Notes: a model not told the origin generated them from the letters alone. A DNA stretch of 64,000 bases from Paraburkholderia sp041321145 (GCF_041321145.1 NZ_JBGGWA010000016.1:62001-126000); one strand, 5' to 3'; numbered from the stretch's first letter, positions 8,556 through 17,866 are shown. A program made the numbers and translations.

Positions 8556-9754
8556 GGTTCAAATTCGCAACGAAACGCCAATCTCGCCGAGCGGCCTGCC
8601 GCCTCGACACCACAAACTCAGGCCGACTTGCGCATCGGCGGTGGTCTCGGTGTAGAGCGTCAACCATTCTCATACGCAAGCCTCCTTCGTTGAACGTGCG
8701 CTTTGACGGATAGTGTTTATCTCTCGCTCCGGCGAAGCCTGTTCAATGCACGACCGCTCCAGTGGCAGATAAATGCCGTTGGACTGAACAGCCGTCGCCG
8801 AAGATGGGTATGGGGATTGTAAGCGGGAACGATAATCCTTTGGCAACGACATATCGGGTAGGGGCGGCACGCACTGCTGACCAAACGCGGCACACTCACG
8901 ATGGCATGCATTGCAGGTGCCGCCTGATGCTGTCGCCAATCTTTACCCGCCATGTAGCGGGCTCTATGAGCGTCTGCTGTGGAGCGTTCTGCGGCATTCC
9001 GAATGGCAGCTAATGGCCGGTCTGCCGCCTGACGTCGCGACCAACGTGCACGTGCATGCCGTGTCACAGCGGCACAGTTCATTGTGCTCGCAGCCTTCCC
9101 GCTCCGCTTTCACGAGGCGCTCGAAGCTGCGAAGCGGCGGCAATCGGGCTAGATCGCCATCCTCGATGGTCCTCCGGCCACTGCTACGATCATCCGTCGA
9201 AATTCCCCTCTACCTCGCCATTCAATACGGCGTCGCCTACGAGCACAGTTTGCAGGACGCACCAGGCGACTTCGTTGTTCACGTGCCGTCGCAGCTCGTT
9301 GCCGACGTTCGGACCAACATCCCGGCGGCACTGCTGCCCGAATACATCACGAACATCATCTCGGAATCGCCCGCCGCAGATCTTGAACATGCGAAACCTT
9401 CCCATTCTCTAACAATCGAAATCCGTTCGACTGCAACGACCGTCGAACACATCTGGGGGCTTCCCTTGTCATCTTCCGCCATATAGGCGCCACCTCTCTC
9501 GTGATGCCCCGTCTCTGTGACCTCACGACGCCCGGCAGCCCGATTCCGCACATCGATTTCTTTACTTTTAGTAGACGCCTAGTTTCTGCGGCATCCCATC
9601 CCTACGATCTCGATATCGACCAATGCAGTGCAGGTCGGTACAGGCATGACAGGTTAGCGCGGGTGCGCTACTTCATCGATCTTTCACAACGAGCCGCAGC
9701 GCTGCTACCACGCGATAGCGTGAGTCTGCTGTCGGCCATCGAAATAGGTGTCTT
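8556..9754. other. Gene-poor stretch with one doubtful reading frame
   Basis: About 1.2 kb lacks a convincing gene. The best candidate is a plus-strand frame at 8911..9486 (191 residues). Its second half (YLAIQYGVAYEHSLQD, VVHVPSQLVADVRTNIP) looks protein-like, but its first half does not, and no ribosome binding site precedes it. It may be a decayed coding sequence. Confidence 0.3.
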
Positions 9755-9949
9755 ATGACGTTAAACGAAATACCACCGGTCCTCTCGGTGAGGGAGTTCT
9801 GCACGATTATCAACAAGTCGAAATCCTGGGCGTACGCTGAATGGAAAAAACCGGATAGCGACCTCCCCAAGCCGTTCAAAATCGGTAGTGGAACTCGAAT
9901 TCTTGGCGAAGCGGCGGTCAGCTATCTGAAGAGGAAATCTTCAGTTTGA
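9755..9949 (+). CDS. AlpA/excisionase-like helix-turn-helix protein
   Basis: This encodes 64 residues. The pattern VLSVREFCTIINKSKSWAYA, followed by a basic segment and FKIGSGTRILGEAAVSYLKR, is that of AlpA/MerR-like winged-helix proteins. These act as excisionase or activate an integrase in P4-like satellites. It is the first gene of a block (9.75-15.5 kb) ending in a P4-type integrase, which supports this role. It probably binds DNA at the element end or at the integrase promoter (inference). Confidence 0.7.
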   Translation: MTLNEIPPVLSVREFCTIINKSKSWAYAEWKKPDSDLPKPFKIGSGTRILGEAAVSYLKRKSSV

Positions 9950-9980
9950 AGGCAAAGCATGATTACCAATTGATAGTTAA

Positions 9981-10298
9981 ATGGAAGCAAGCAAAAATGG
10001 AGGAAATTTGAACACCCAAACCGAATGTGGGGATACATCTGTCGAAGATCTACAAACTGAAATCGAGCAAGCGGAAATCAGCTGCACCTTGTTCGGATGT
10101 CAGTTCGAAACAATGCGTCGCGCTGTCTCAGCCAAGGTTCGAAAAAAAGCAGATCTGTACGTCTGGCTGAAGGCGAACGGGTTCACGCAGGGTGAAAAGG
10201 AATTTCTCGCCCTGTGGGCCAAGAAAATGCTTGAAGTAAAAACGGCGACGCGAAGTTCGAGCGTCGCACTGCCGTCGGCTGACGCAATGCCAAATTGA
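9981..10298 (+). CDS. Hypothetical protein of satellite-like block
   Basis: This encodes 105 residues from ATG 9981. It is mainly helical and charged (DLQTEIEQAEISCTLFGCQF, MRRAVSAKVRKKADLYVWLK), and Lys-rich in the middle. It lies 31 bases after the AlpA-like gene and is followed at once by an intrinsic terminator, so it is the last cistron of that short transcript. No family recognised. Confidence 0.6.
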   Translation: MEASKNGGNLNTQTECGDTSVEDLQTEIEQAEISCTLFGCQFETMRRAVSAKVRKKADLYVWLKANGFTQGEKEFLALWAKKMLEVKTATRSSSVALPSADAMPN

Positions 10299-10304
10299 TC
10301 ATCA

Positions 10305-10328
10305 AGGGCGCTTCGGCGCCCTCTTTTT
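10305..10328 (+). terminator. Intrinsic terminator
   Basis: A perfect 7-bp stem (AGGGCGC and its complement) with a TTCG tetraloop is followed by CTTTTTTC. It lies 7 bases after the stop of the 105-residue gene. Confidence 0.85.
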
Positions 10329-10344
10329 TCACAATGGTTTACCT

Positions 10345-11940
10345 ATGGATACCAATTCACTATCACTGCGCTGGGAGTCAAGACACAGCCGATCACCGCA
10401 CGTACAGCCAGAACAAGCTGACGATGCAAGAACCTTTGGGCTCCCGGTCAGACTGGCCAAATTCAATAGAGACGACATCAGCACGATCCTGCCGAAGAAC
10501 GCACGAGCACTGCACGATGAGATTCATGCGGTATCGAATGCCGTTCCAGAACTCATCATCACCGTAATGATTTCCACCACTTCGGTCGCAACGCAGTGCC
10601 TTTTCGATGTCGAATATTTCGATGTAATCCACTGCCCAACGTCAATTTCTGCAATTTATGTTTCAGGTTCCGGAAGCAGAAAATCACGGGTCAACGATGA
10701 GCTGACGCAGGCCCATAGCGATTTTCAGATTCTCGAAAGCGAAGGCTCATCCGATCTGCACGAAGCCGCAGCAGACACAATAATCCTGAGGGCGAAGATA
10801 AAGGATGCCATCAAGGAAATCCAGGAAACCATCTACGATCCAGAGAAGCTACTCGAAGCCAGAAGTCGATTCATCGATTTGTCAAAACCCGAACGAAGTA
10901 CTGCGAAGAACGCAGCAAACATCATGCACCGCGATGTGAGCTACGCCGCTCTTGCGCGCAGCATCGAAAGTCAATCGGCTTGCACTTCCTGGATCAATCC
11001 GGACGCGACGACAATTCTTCCTCAGCTTGGCAGAATGATGCCTCAGTTCTGCCTGCTTTGGGATGGCGCAGCAATTCAGCGCGAACGGATGACATCCGAG
11101 TCTGTGTTCCAGTCAGAGCCGCGAATGGCGGTATCGTGGGGGATGCAAACAAAGCGCTTCAAAGCCTATGTGAAGGAGCATGGCGCTGATTTTATCGATG
11201 TTGGCATGGGCGCACGAACACTCATCGCGATGTGCAGGCCCATCCCACCACAGAAAATTCTTCGTCGCGTCAAGGTTGTCCGTGAGGCACGGGATCGTCA
11301 CAATGCGAATATTTCACGAATTTTCGAGCGCTACGCAAAAATGCTGCGTTCCGGGAAGATCAAGCGAACGGCATTAACCCTCGCCGATAGCGCGGAAGAG
11401 CAGTTTCGCACGACCTTGGCGTGGATCGAGGAGAACAGGGCCGAAGGCGGTTATCTCGGCAATATCCCTGAATTCGCGAACCGCATGCCGGAGAACATCC
11501 TGCGCATTGCGTCTAATCTGCACGTCATCGAGCAACGCGAAGGAAACGTGATCCAGCGGGACATCTTGCTCAGTGCAATTCGTTTAATCTTTTTTTTCAC
11601 TGAACAGCATATCGCGTTGTTTGGTGACATCAATACGCCTCTCGAAGAGAAGTATGCACGCGCCGTACTCGAATATTTGCGGCGAGAGTTCAAAAAGTAC
11701 GAGGTACGCGGAACACCCTGGACGGGCTGGATCGTCACAGTTCGCCAGATTCAACAGTACGTCGGGAACGCAGAAATCCGCTCGAAGCGCGACTATGTCG
11801 TCGATGCGCTTTATGTCCTCGCCCACGAGGGTATTGTGCGCCTGAACTTTGCCTCGGGCGAAAAGGTTGTTTCGGTTCAGTTGCTGGACAGCTACTTCGG
11901 CACGCACCGCAAGGATATGCTGAAACCGGATCACCACTGA
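10345..11940 (+). CDS. DUF3987-family protein (primase/helicase-associated)
   Basis: This encodes 531 residues. The central and C-terminal parts fit the DUF3987 proteins common in satellites and integrative elements: WGMQTKRFKAYVKEHG, MCRPIPPQKI, a helical region with FERYAKMLRSG, NRMPENILRIASNLHVIE and a C-terminal winged-helix-like part (VRQIQQYVGN). In related proteins the N-terminus often carries a primase or an ATPase. Here it is short and without Walker motifs, so a replication-accessory role is inferred. The downstream intrinsic terminator and the gap of about 400 bases separate it from the replication-initiator gene. Confidence 0.6.
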   Translation: MDTNSLSLRWESRHSRSPHVQPEQADDARTFGLPVRLAKFNRDDISTILPKNARALHDEIHAVSNAVPELIITVMISTTSVATQCLFDVEYFDVIHCPTSISAIYVSGSGSRKSRVNDELTQAHSDFQILESEGSSDLHEAAADTIILRAKIKDAIKEIQETIYDPEKLLEARSRFIDLSKPERSTAKNAANIMHRDVSYAALARSIESQSACTSWINPDATTILPQLGRMMPQFCLLWDGAAIQRERMTSESVFQSEPRMAVSWGMQTKRFKAYVKEHGADFIDVGMGARTLIAMCRPIPPQKILRRVKVVREARDRHNANISRIFERYAKMLRSGKIKRTALTLADSAEEQFRTTLAWIEENRAEGGYLGNIPEFANRMPENILRIASNLHVIEQREGNVIQRDILLSAIRLIFFFTEQHIALFGDINTPLEEKYARAVLEYLRREFKKYEVRGTPWTGWIVTVRQIQQYVGNAEIRSKRDYVVDALYVLAHEGIVRLNFASGEKVVSVQLLDSYFGTHRKDMLKPDHH

Positions 11941-12335
11941 TGCTACAACGCTACAGGTAGCATGTGTAGCATCGACCGTTGATTTTCCCTTCATCCACTC
12001 AAACCCGGCCAATTCTGGTCGGGGTATTTTTTATTGCGTGCAGAACTATGCATATGAGGATCGGAACGAAAATACTACTCCTACCCGGCAATCGTTGATT
12101 GAATGCTTCGTGCTGTCGAGCGAAACGAGTCAATCACACTTATGCTTCAATTGGAATATTAAATATTTAGAGATACGAATCAATAAGTTCAAACAAATAG
12201 ACGATCAATAGATCGACATTAGCATGTCTCGATTCAACGATAGATGAGCATCGCTTGCAGGCAGTTCATTCATCGAAGAAGCGGGACAATCAATTACCCT
12301 CACCAACACAGTGAAAGACACACCATGTTGCAACC
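11941..12335. other. AT-rich intergenic region before replication gene
   Basis: These 395 bases begin with a terminator-like hairpin (cccggcca at 12004-12011 with tggtcggg at 12016-12023, then TATTTTTTATT). They continue as a clearly AT-rich tract, about 12050-12240, upstream of the Gp2/HUH-type gene. A promoter and the double-strand origin for that protein would be expected here, but I cannot point to a nick site. Confidence 0.45.
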
Positions 12336-13499
12336 ATGACAGAAATCACTAAAGATCTTGAGACACTCGGCATAATTTCTCAAGTTGATGAACGAATCAA
12401 TCTTGAACAAACCGATGACGATGGGAAAATCAGAACCATCATCCACATGGGCTATGCATCAAGGCATCTCTTTACTATCGAGAAATTTGTGAAAACTCTC
12501 GAAAACCGATGGACTGGGGGATTCATTGAGGAGCGAGCAAAGTACAGTGGTTTGATGCAGTTACGCGAGCTTTTCCTTGGCAAAAACTTCTACAGATCCA
12601 TGAATGACTGCATTGGACGATATTCAAGCATGTACCGATACTCTGCACGTGTTGAAGCATTCTACGATACCTGCAAAGAGATAGGGCTGCTTGACCCGTT
12701 TGGCGAAAGGCATTTCAATTTCGAAGAACCTCACCATGTGCATGTTCGCACGGGGATGGCCCACTTCGAGATATTCAACGTCCTAATCGGGAAGATCCGT
12801 GCACGCGTTCAGTCTCGGAAATTCAACGAGCGTGAGCGTCTTCGTCTAGTCAACGCAACGCGCAGAGAGCGCAGTGTTCTTGAGATGGAAGAGGCCATGT
12901 TCTCTGAGCAGACGGGAAGATCCCGCTGGCTGGTGCTGTCACTGACGTTGCGTATCAAACCTGCTTTTCGTCGATGGGTTACGCCTGAGATGTTCCAGCA
13001 GTATCGCAAACGCTTCTTCGTTGCTCGTCGGTACAATGAGTTGATGAAAGATATCGCGAATTACGTCTGGGCCATTGAGCAAGGCGAAGAATCCGGCCTG
13101 CACCTGCATGTAATCCTTTTCTACGATGCAAGGAAGCATAACCACGACGAGTTCATCGCTAAGCAGATCGGCGAATACTGGTCCAATGTCGCAACTGAAG
13201 GCAAGGGAAACTACTGGAACAGCAATCAGGCGTGGCTAAAACGCCGGTATGCAAACAAGCATGGCGTCGGTGTGGGTCAGATCAACTGCAACGAGCGCGA
13301 GAAGCGTGACGCACTCCGCACGAATCTCCTGTATCTCGCAAAGGCAGATCAATACCTGATAAGCCGCAGCGTCGAGCACATGCACACGTTCGACATGGGG
13401 AAGATTCCACAGAAGATCAAGTCCGGGCGACCGCGGAGTGTGCCAACTATTGAGAGCACGATTCCGGCGCAAGCAGGTGTATCAATCGCTGGATCTTAG
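12336..13499 (+). CDS. Inovirus Gp2-family / HUH-type replication initiator
   Basis: This encodes 387 residues. The signs of a rolling-circle (HUH) endonuclease are motif 2, ESGLHLHVILFYD (about residues 252-264) with the HxH pair, and motif 3, NLLYLAKADQYLI (about 330-342) with a Tyr and Lys in YxxK spacing. The arrangement matches the inovirus Gp2 family, found in filamentous phages, satellites and integrated elements. It would nick one strand and initiate replication of the excised element. The 3' end overlaps the convergent gene at 13482 by 18 bases. Base composition is lower in GC than the surrounding chromosome. Confidence 0.7.
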   Translation: MTEITKDLETLGIISQVDERINLEQTDDDGKIRTIIHMGYASRHLFTIEKFVKTLENRWTGGFIEERAKYSGLMQLRELFLGKNFYRSMNDCIGRYSSMYRYSARVEAFYDTCKEIGLLDPFGERHFNFEEPHHVHVRTGMAHFEIFNVLIGKIRARVQSRKFNERERLRLVNATRRERSVLEMEEAMFSEQTGRSRWLVLSLTLRIKPAFRRWVTPEMFQQYRKRFFVARRYNELMKDIANYVWAIEQGEESGLHLHVILFYDARKHNHDEFIAKQIGEYWSNVATEGKGNYWNSNQAWLKRRYANKHGVGVGQINCNEREKRDALRTNLLYLAKADQYLISRSVEHMHTFDMGKIPQKIKSGRPRSVPTIESTIPAQAGVSIAGS

Positions 13500-14348
13500 G
13501 CGATATGGAAACCGGGATGGTTCCTTGTCAATCCATCGTCGGACAGTATCCGGAAGAGCATCCGTCTTTAATCCGGATTTCTCAACGAATACGGATTGCT
13601 CTTCAGTCAATTTGCGAGCGACCTGGTTAACAGCCTCCGACAAAGATTTCCACCCAACGCCTGGAGCCAACTCCACCAGCAATTTGGCAACCTCATCCTT
13701 GACCTTAGCCTTGCCGGGCTCATCGAGCCGAGCCTTTGCTTGGCCGCCCTTACTGGCTCGCTCCGTGAAACGGTCACGCGGATTGGGAATCAGCACGTCT
13801 GCACTGGACCAATATAACCCACGATCTGCGCAATATGACGCATAGCTCAGTTCGTTATTCAGCAGCGCTCTGGAACCTGCCATTGCGCACACAGTAGCGA
13901 TGATTGGTGCTACGAAATGAGCTTCGTAGCCGTATTCAAAAAATCCGAAAACAGAAAGTTCCGTGGCAGACAAAATTTCATCGATGGATTGCCCCGATTG
14001 CAACACCTTCTTAATTGGGGCTTCCAGCTCACTCCATTGTTCGGCCAAGCCATTCCCGACGATGTAGCCACTCACAGATCGCTCAATTTTGGCAAATCGC
14101 TCTTTCAAAGTCTCAGCCGATTTCTGCGCACTCGAACTCGGATCTTGCAGGAAACGGGTTGTCAAACCGCCATCATCGGAGCGACGGAGATCTGCGGCCA
14201 GTTCCTTCGGCCTTCCCGATTTGCGCCATAGCTTGATTGACAGCTGGTACTGAACAAACTGCCTGTCGCGCAGGATGCGGTAGATCTTCTTAAACGGCCC
14301 CTCTGCGGCCGACAAATAATCCGGCATACTATTTTTGACCTTGGTCAC
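13482..14348 (-). CDS. Hypothetical protein translationally coupled to integrase
   Basis: This encodes 288 residues from GTG 14348, chosen because it overlaps the integrase stop by four bases (GTGA). An ATG at 14327 is the alternative. It is soluble and mixed alpha/beta. Its C-terminal half has a basic segment (NPRDRFTERASKGGQAKAR) and a helical region ending in DALPDTVRRWIDKEP, which resembles the HTH-like tails of proteins that accompany integrases. No catalytic motif found. Co-transcription with the integrase suggests a role in integration control or element maintenance (inference). Confidence 0.6.
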   Translation of the reverse strand: MTKVKNSMPDYLSAAEGPFKKIYRILRDRQFVQYQLSIKLWRKSGRPKELAADLRRSDDGGLTTRFLQDPSSSAQKSAETLKERFAKIERSVSGYIVGNGLAEQWSELEAPIKKVLQSGQSIDEILSATELSVFGFFEYGYEAHFVAPIIATVCAMAGSRALLNNELSYASYCADRGLYWSSADVLIPNPRDRFTERASKGGQAKARLDEPGKAKVKDEVAKLLVELAPGVGWKSLSEAVNQVARKLTEEQSVFVEKSGLKTDALPDTVRRWIDKEPSRFPYRLRSSD

Positions 14349-15544
14349 GCCGCCTCCCCACCAGTCGGGGCCTTCATGCGCTCCAAATAATCCGCCCACT
14401 TCTGCATCATCGCCACTCGGTCATCAATGAATTTTGTCCTGTTGTAAGCAGTGCCTAGTGAATCAGAAACTTTGTGAGCTAACTGGTGCTCAATAACTTC
14501 GCTTGGAAAGCGTAGCTGCTCATGCAAGATCGTGCGCGCCATCGCCCGAAAGCCATGACCGGTGATTTCGGTCTTCGTGTCGAAACCAAGACGCCGCAGC
14601 GCCGCGTTGATCGCCGCCCCGCTCATCGGCTTCTTCACGTCCCGCCCTGGAAATACGTATTGGCGGTGTCCCGTAAGGGCATATAGCTCTCGAAGTATCG
14701 TCACTGCTTGCTTGGCCAGCGGGACCAAATGTTCAGTCTTGGTCTTGCTGACGGTGTAACGCCATTCGGCCTTATCAAGGTCAAACTGCGACCATTGTGC
14801 GGTACGCAGCTCCCCGGGGCGGACGAAAAACATGGGAGCCAGCCGCAATGCGCACTGCACTACGAACGTCCCTTGAAAGCCGTCCAAAGCGCGCAGCAAT
14901 GCTGCAACTTCCTGGGGGTTGGTCACCGACGCAAAGTGCGTATGACGCGCCGGAGGCAAGGCGCCTTTCAGATCGGCACTAACATCCCGTTCAGCGCGCC
15001 CGGTTGCTACTGCGTAGCGAAAAACCTGACCGCAGTTCTGCTGAACTCGGTGCGCCGTATCGACTGCACCGCGCCCCTCGACCCTGCGCAACACTGACAG
15101 AAGCTCGGGCGCCTTGATTTCCGCGATCGCCCGGGAGCCTAACCACGGGAACGCGTCTTTTTCAAGACGAGCCATGATTTTGTTGGCATGCGACTCCGCC
15201 CAGCCGGGCGAATATCGCGCAAACCACTCACGGGCAACGGCCTCGAAGCTATTCGCCGCGCGCTCAACGGTGGCGGCTTTCTGCATCTTGCGCGCCACAC
15301 CGGGATCGACACCGTTCGCAAGCAGCTTTCGAACGCCGTCTCGACGCTCGCGCGCATCCCTTAGTCCGACGTCGGGGTAGACCCCCAGCGAGATACGTTT
15401 TTCTTTGCCCCCGAACCGGTATTTGAATCGCCACCACTTGCCCCCAGCGGGGGCAACCTCCAAGTAAAGGCCATCGGCATCAAACAGCCTAAGAGGCTTA
15501 TCTGCAGGCTTAGCGGCGCGAATAGCAACGTCGGTGAGAGGCAT
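14345..15544 (-). CDS. int: P4-type tyrosine integrase
   Basis: This encodes 399 residues. The N-terminal arm-binding domain has the P4/CP4 signature (MPLTDVAIRAAKP, LYLEVAPAGGKWWRFKYR, ISLGVYPDVGLRDAR). The catalytic residues appear in order: Arg242 (VRPGELR), His330-x-x-Arg333 (HGFRAMA), His357 and Tyr367. It would recombine the element's attP with a tRNA 3' end. The start lies about 160 bases from the 47-bp tRNA-Ala copy at 15707, so this integrase most likely inserted the left element at tRNA-Ala before the second element came in. Confidence 0.93.
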   Translation of the reverse strand: MPLTDVAIRAAKPADKPLRLFDADGLYLEVAPAGGKWWRFKYRFGGKEKRISLGVYPDVGLRDARERRDGVRKLLANGVDPGVARKMQKAATVERAANSFEAVAREWFARYSPGWAESHANKIMARLEKDAFPWLGSRAIAEIKAPELLSVLRRVEGRGAVDTAHRVQQNCGQVFRYAVATGRAERDVSADLKGALPPARHTHFASVTNPQEVAALLRALDGFQGTFVVQCALRLAPMFFVRPGELRTAQWSQFDLDKAEWRYTVSKTKTEHLVPLAKQAVTILRELYALTGHRQYVFPGRDVKKPMSGAAINAALRRLGFDTKTEITGHGFRAMARTILHEQLRFPSEVIEHQLAHKVSDSLGTAYNRTKFIDDRVAMMQKWADYLERMKAPTGGEAA

Positions 15545-15643
15545 CTGGGGGCAACTCCATGTGGTAACTTGCTGTTGCCCCTAAACTTGCCCCCTGTTGC
15601 CCCCGGATGTCAATGAATCCCCTTGGACAAAAATGGAAATAAA

Positions 15644-15675
15644 AAACCCGCAGAGCCTTGCAGCTGCGCGGGTTT
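15644..15675. terminator. Intrinsic terminator next to tRNA-Ala copy
   Basis: AAACCCGC at 15644-15651 pairs with GCGGGTTT at 15668-15675 and is flanked by an A-tract (aaataaaaaa) on the left, so it acts best on leftward transcripts. It sits about 32 bases beyond the tRNA-Ala copy, as expected if it once served as the terminator for the tRNA after the left element inserted. Confidence 0.65.
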
Positions 15676-15706
15676 CTGGACTTCGCCGGATCATCTAAGA
15701 CATGTT

Positions 15707-15753
15707 CTTGGTGGAGAGGAGGAGGATCGAACTCCCGACCTTCGCATTGCGAA
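15707..15753 (-). repeat. Attachment site: 47-bp copy of tRNA-Ala 3' part
   Basis: These bases are identical to 40682-40728. They cover the tRNA-Ala(CGC) anticodon loop, T arm, acceptor strand and CCA plus two bases. Right of 15753 the sequence no longer matches a tRNA, so the 5' half is absent. It marks the junction between the left element (P4-type integrase side) and the second element, whose own integrase starts at 15863. Confidence 0.9.
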
Positions 15754-15862
15754 TCAGAATGCCTACCCATAAATATAAAGGCTCATTGACCTATTCCGTC
15801 ATTTTTGGGACAATTTTGAGACACACTTGTCCCGAAAACGACATCTAGCGGTCAATTTGGCT

Positions 15863-16921
15863 ATGGCGACCTTTACCAAACGCGGCGACCTTCAGTGGCA
15901 AGCCAAAATTCGCAGAAAAGGCTACCCTCAAGAGTCGAAGACCTTCGACACCAAGGCAGATGCTGAGAAGTGGGCGAGGTCCATCGAACGCGAGATGGAC
16001 CGGGGACGCTTCGTTAGCAGCTCGGAAGCTGAGAGCACAACCTTCACCGAAGCGTTGGATCGCTACGAGCGCGAGATCGCATCGAACAAACGAGGCGCAA
16101 CGCAAGAGAAGTCGATCATTCGTCAGCTACGCGACTCATGGCTTGCAAAGCGACCACTCGCAGGAATCCGGCGAGCTGACATTGCGAAGCTGCGCGACGA
16201 ATGGTGTGTCACTCATAGCCCGGCGACGGTTGTCCGCCGCCTAGCTGTCATCTCTCACCTTTTCACAATTGCGCGAAAGGAGTGGGGGCTGGAAAGCCTC
16301 TCCAATCCGGTCGAGTTAGTTCGCAAGCCTACGATCAAAAACGAGCGCATTCGCCGCATTGCCAAGATCGAACCAGAAGCCGTGAAAGGCGACTCGACCG
16401 ACGAACTTGCGTACGTCAAAGCGGCGTCCGCGTCTGCCTTCTTGCCCGCGCTCATCGACATTGCAGTCGAAACGGCGATGCGTAGAGGTGAGTTGATCTC
16501 GCTCGGCCCAGCCCAAGTTGATCTTACAAAGCGCGTTGCGCGTCTTGCCATGACGAAGAACGGGAGTTCGCGCGACGTTCCCCTTTCGAGGAAAGCGATC
16601 GCCGTCTTTGAAGATCTCATCAAAGATGGGCGCGAATTGTTTTTTCCGCTCCGTCCCGACGCGGTAACTCGAGCGTTCGAGAGAGCGGTCGCACGGGCGA
16701 GAAAAACCTATGAGGAGGATTGTGCGAACAAGGGCGTGGCCGCGAACCCTAATCTTCTGGTCGACCTATGCTTTCACGACTTGCGACACGAGGCAACATC
16801 ACGCCTTGCCGAAAAATTTCCGCTCCATGAACTAGCGAAGATTACAGGCCACCGCGACACGAAGATGCTTATGCGGTACTACCATCCGAGGGCGGAGGAT
16901 CTTGCGAAGAAGCTGGACTAG
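15863..16921 (+). CDS. int: Tyrosine recombinase/integrase of the second element
   Basis: This encodes 352 residues from ATG 15863. A GTG/TTG extension to 15827 is possible but adds nothing conserved. It belongs to a different integrase group from the P4-type gene nearby: an N-terminal AP2-like arm-binding region (RGDLQWQAKIRRKGYPQE), a SAM-like core-binding domain (about 60-150) and the catalytic residues Arg207 (AMRRGEL), Lys232, His305-x-x-Arg308 (HDLRHE), His330 and Tyr339. It lies 110 bases from the attachment copy at 15707 and reads into the element, so it probably catalyses integration and excision of 15.75-40.68 kb. Confidence 0.92.
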   Translation: MATFTKRGDLQWQAKIRRKGYPQESKTFDTKADAEKWARSIEREMDRGRFVSSSEAESTTFTEALDRYEREIASNKRGATQEKSIIRQLRDSWLAKRPLAGIRRADIAKLRDEWCVTHSPATVVRRLAVISHLFTIARKEWGLESLSNPVELVRKPTIKNERIRRIAKIEPEAVKGDSTDELAYVKAASASAFLPALIDIAVETAMRRGELISLGPAQVDLTKRVARLAMTKNGSSRDVPLSRKAIAVFEDLIKDGRELFFPLRPDAVTRAFERAVARARKTYEEDCANKGVAANPNLLVDLCFHDLRHEATSRLAEKFPLHELAKITGHRDTKMLMRYYHPRAEDLAKKLD

Positions 16922-17204
16922 CGCCACCGATTATCTCGAGCGCTCGCCAATAAAATTTTCACCCGGACCTGCCCCCCCGTCTGGCCCATCGCGGCAACAC
17001 CAGCGGTTGCCGGGAGCAGGCCGACACCGATCTCGACATCAGATTCGACTTCGACGTATTACGTCCCGTCGTCGGGCGCGCGCGTGCTGAAGTCGATACT
17101 GACGATCAAAGCGGACCGGCGAAATGGCACCGTGAATGCGACGAAGCACCACGCTAGGTGTGCTGACCCGGCGAGCGTTAACAACCGTTGAAATTCGCCC
17201 TCAG

Positions 17205-17501
17205 TCATATCAACCACTCCTGTAACTCCGGCTTGACCGAAATGAACGCGCCAATGTTCGGCACGACTGCATTGCCCAAATCCGGCTTGTCCTTCGGAGA
17301 AACCTGGATCAAGAACCTGACTACGCCGCCCACCGCTTCAGTAAACTCCCCCTCTAACTGAATCGACGCGCGACTCTCTCGCTCCGGAGGGTAACCTCGA
17401 GGCCGGTCCGCGCGAATTGACAGGCTCGAGTTCCAACTGGTGACGCGCCCATAGCGACTCAGCAACTCGCGCCTAGGGTTTCGGTGCTTCGCTTTGTTCA
17501 T
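17205..17501 (-). CDS. Hypothetical small protein
   Basis: This encodes 98 residues from ATG 17501. The sequence MNKAKHRNPRRELLSRYG is followed by a beta-rich part (SIQLEGEFTEAVGGVVRFLI, IGAFISVKPELQEWL) that reads like a real protein. No family recognised. It sits alone between the integrase and the hairpin/LexA-box region; a 22-residue upstream extension is open. Confidence 0.45.
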   Translation of the reverse strand: MNKAKHRNPRRELLSRYGRVTSWNSSLSIRADRPRGYPPERESRASIQLEGEFTEAVGGVVRFLIQVSPKDKPDLGNAVVPNIGAFISVKPELQEWLI

Positions 17502-17665
17502 AACCGCCCCTCCTGGACTTGACGACCTGCCGAGTCTGCACAAGGCCAATATCGCCCTTGCCAACTGGTTTTGCCGCTACGGCCAAAGACAGGCCCTAGC
17601 AGTTCATGTAGCACTTTTGCCCGGCCACCTATCTTATTGACGCAGCAGGTGTTTTTTGATACCCT

Positions 17666-17714
17666 CCAGTGGCAGCCCGGGCGCAGTAAACCTACGCGCC
17701 CGGGCTGCCACTGG
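17666..17714. repeat. Perfect 19-bp inverted repeat
   Basis: The arm at 17666-17684 is exactly complementary to 17696-17714, with an 11-base loop (agtaaacctac). The stem is GC-rich and contains CCCGGGC. It is too long and has no T-run for an ordinary terminator. It lies 31 bases before the LexA-like box. It could be a transcription attenuator, a recombination site or a remnant of an insertion. Confidence 0.7.
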
Positions 17715-17745
17715 CGAAAACTCTTACGCCGATGCGCGCAAAATA

Positions 17746-17761
17746 CTGTATATATATACAG
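17746..17761. promoter_or_regulatory. LexA-type SOS box
   Basis: The 16 bases read CTGT, eight alternating A/T bases, ACAG, which is a perfect palindrome and an exact fit to the LexA consensus CTGT-N8-ACAG. It lies about 105 bases upstream of the start of the YwgA-like/HD gene pair. SOS-controlled expression of that pair is therefore likely. A 26-codon frame (ATG 17764) directly after the box could be a remnant of another gene. Confidence 0.7.
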
Positions 17762-17866
17762 GTATGAAACAACAAAGCTACGAGCGCTCCACCGCTGCAA
17801 GCCATCACAGATGCGCTAGTGGGTCGAAGTCGCCGGGGTCGTAACTTTTAAAAAATGAGGGGCATC

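Noticed and set aside
8911..9486. 191-residue plus-strand frame
   Set aside because: First half does not look like a protein, no ribosome site, and no neighbour in operon; left as a doubtful remnant only.
17764..17844. 26-codon frame directly after the LexA-type box
   Set aside because: Too short, with no recognisable sequence; could be a remnant start of a lost SOS gene but not supported as a gene.
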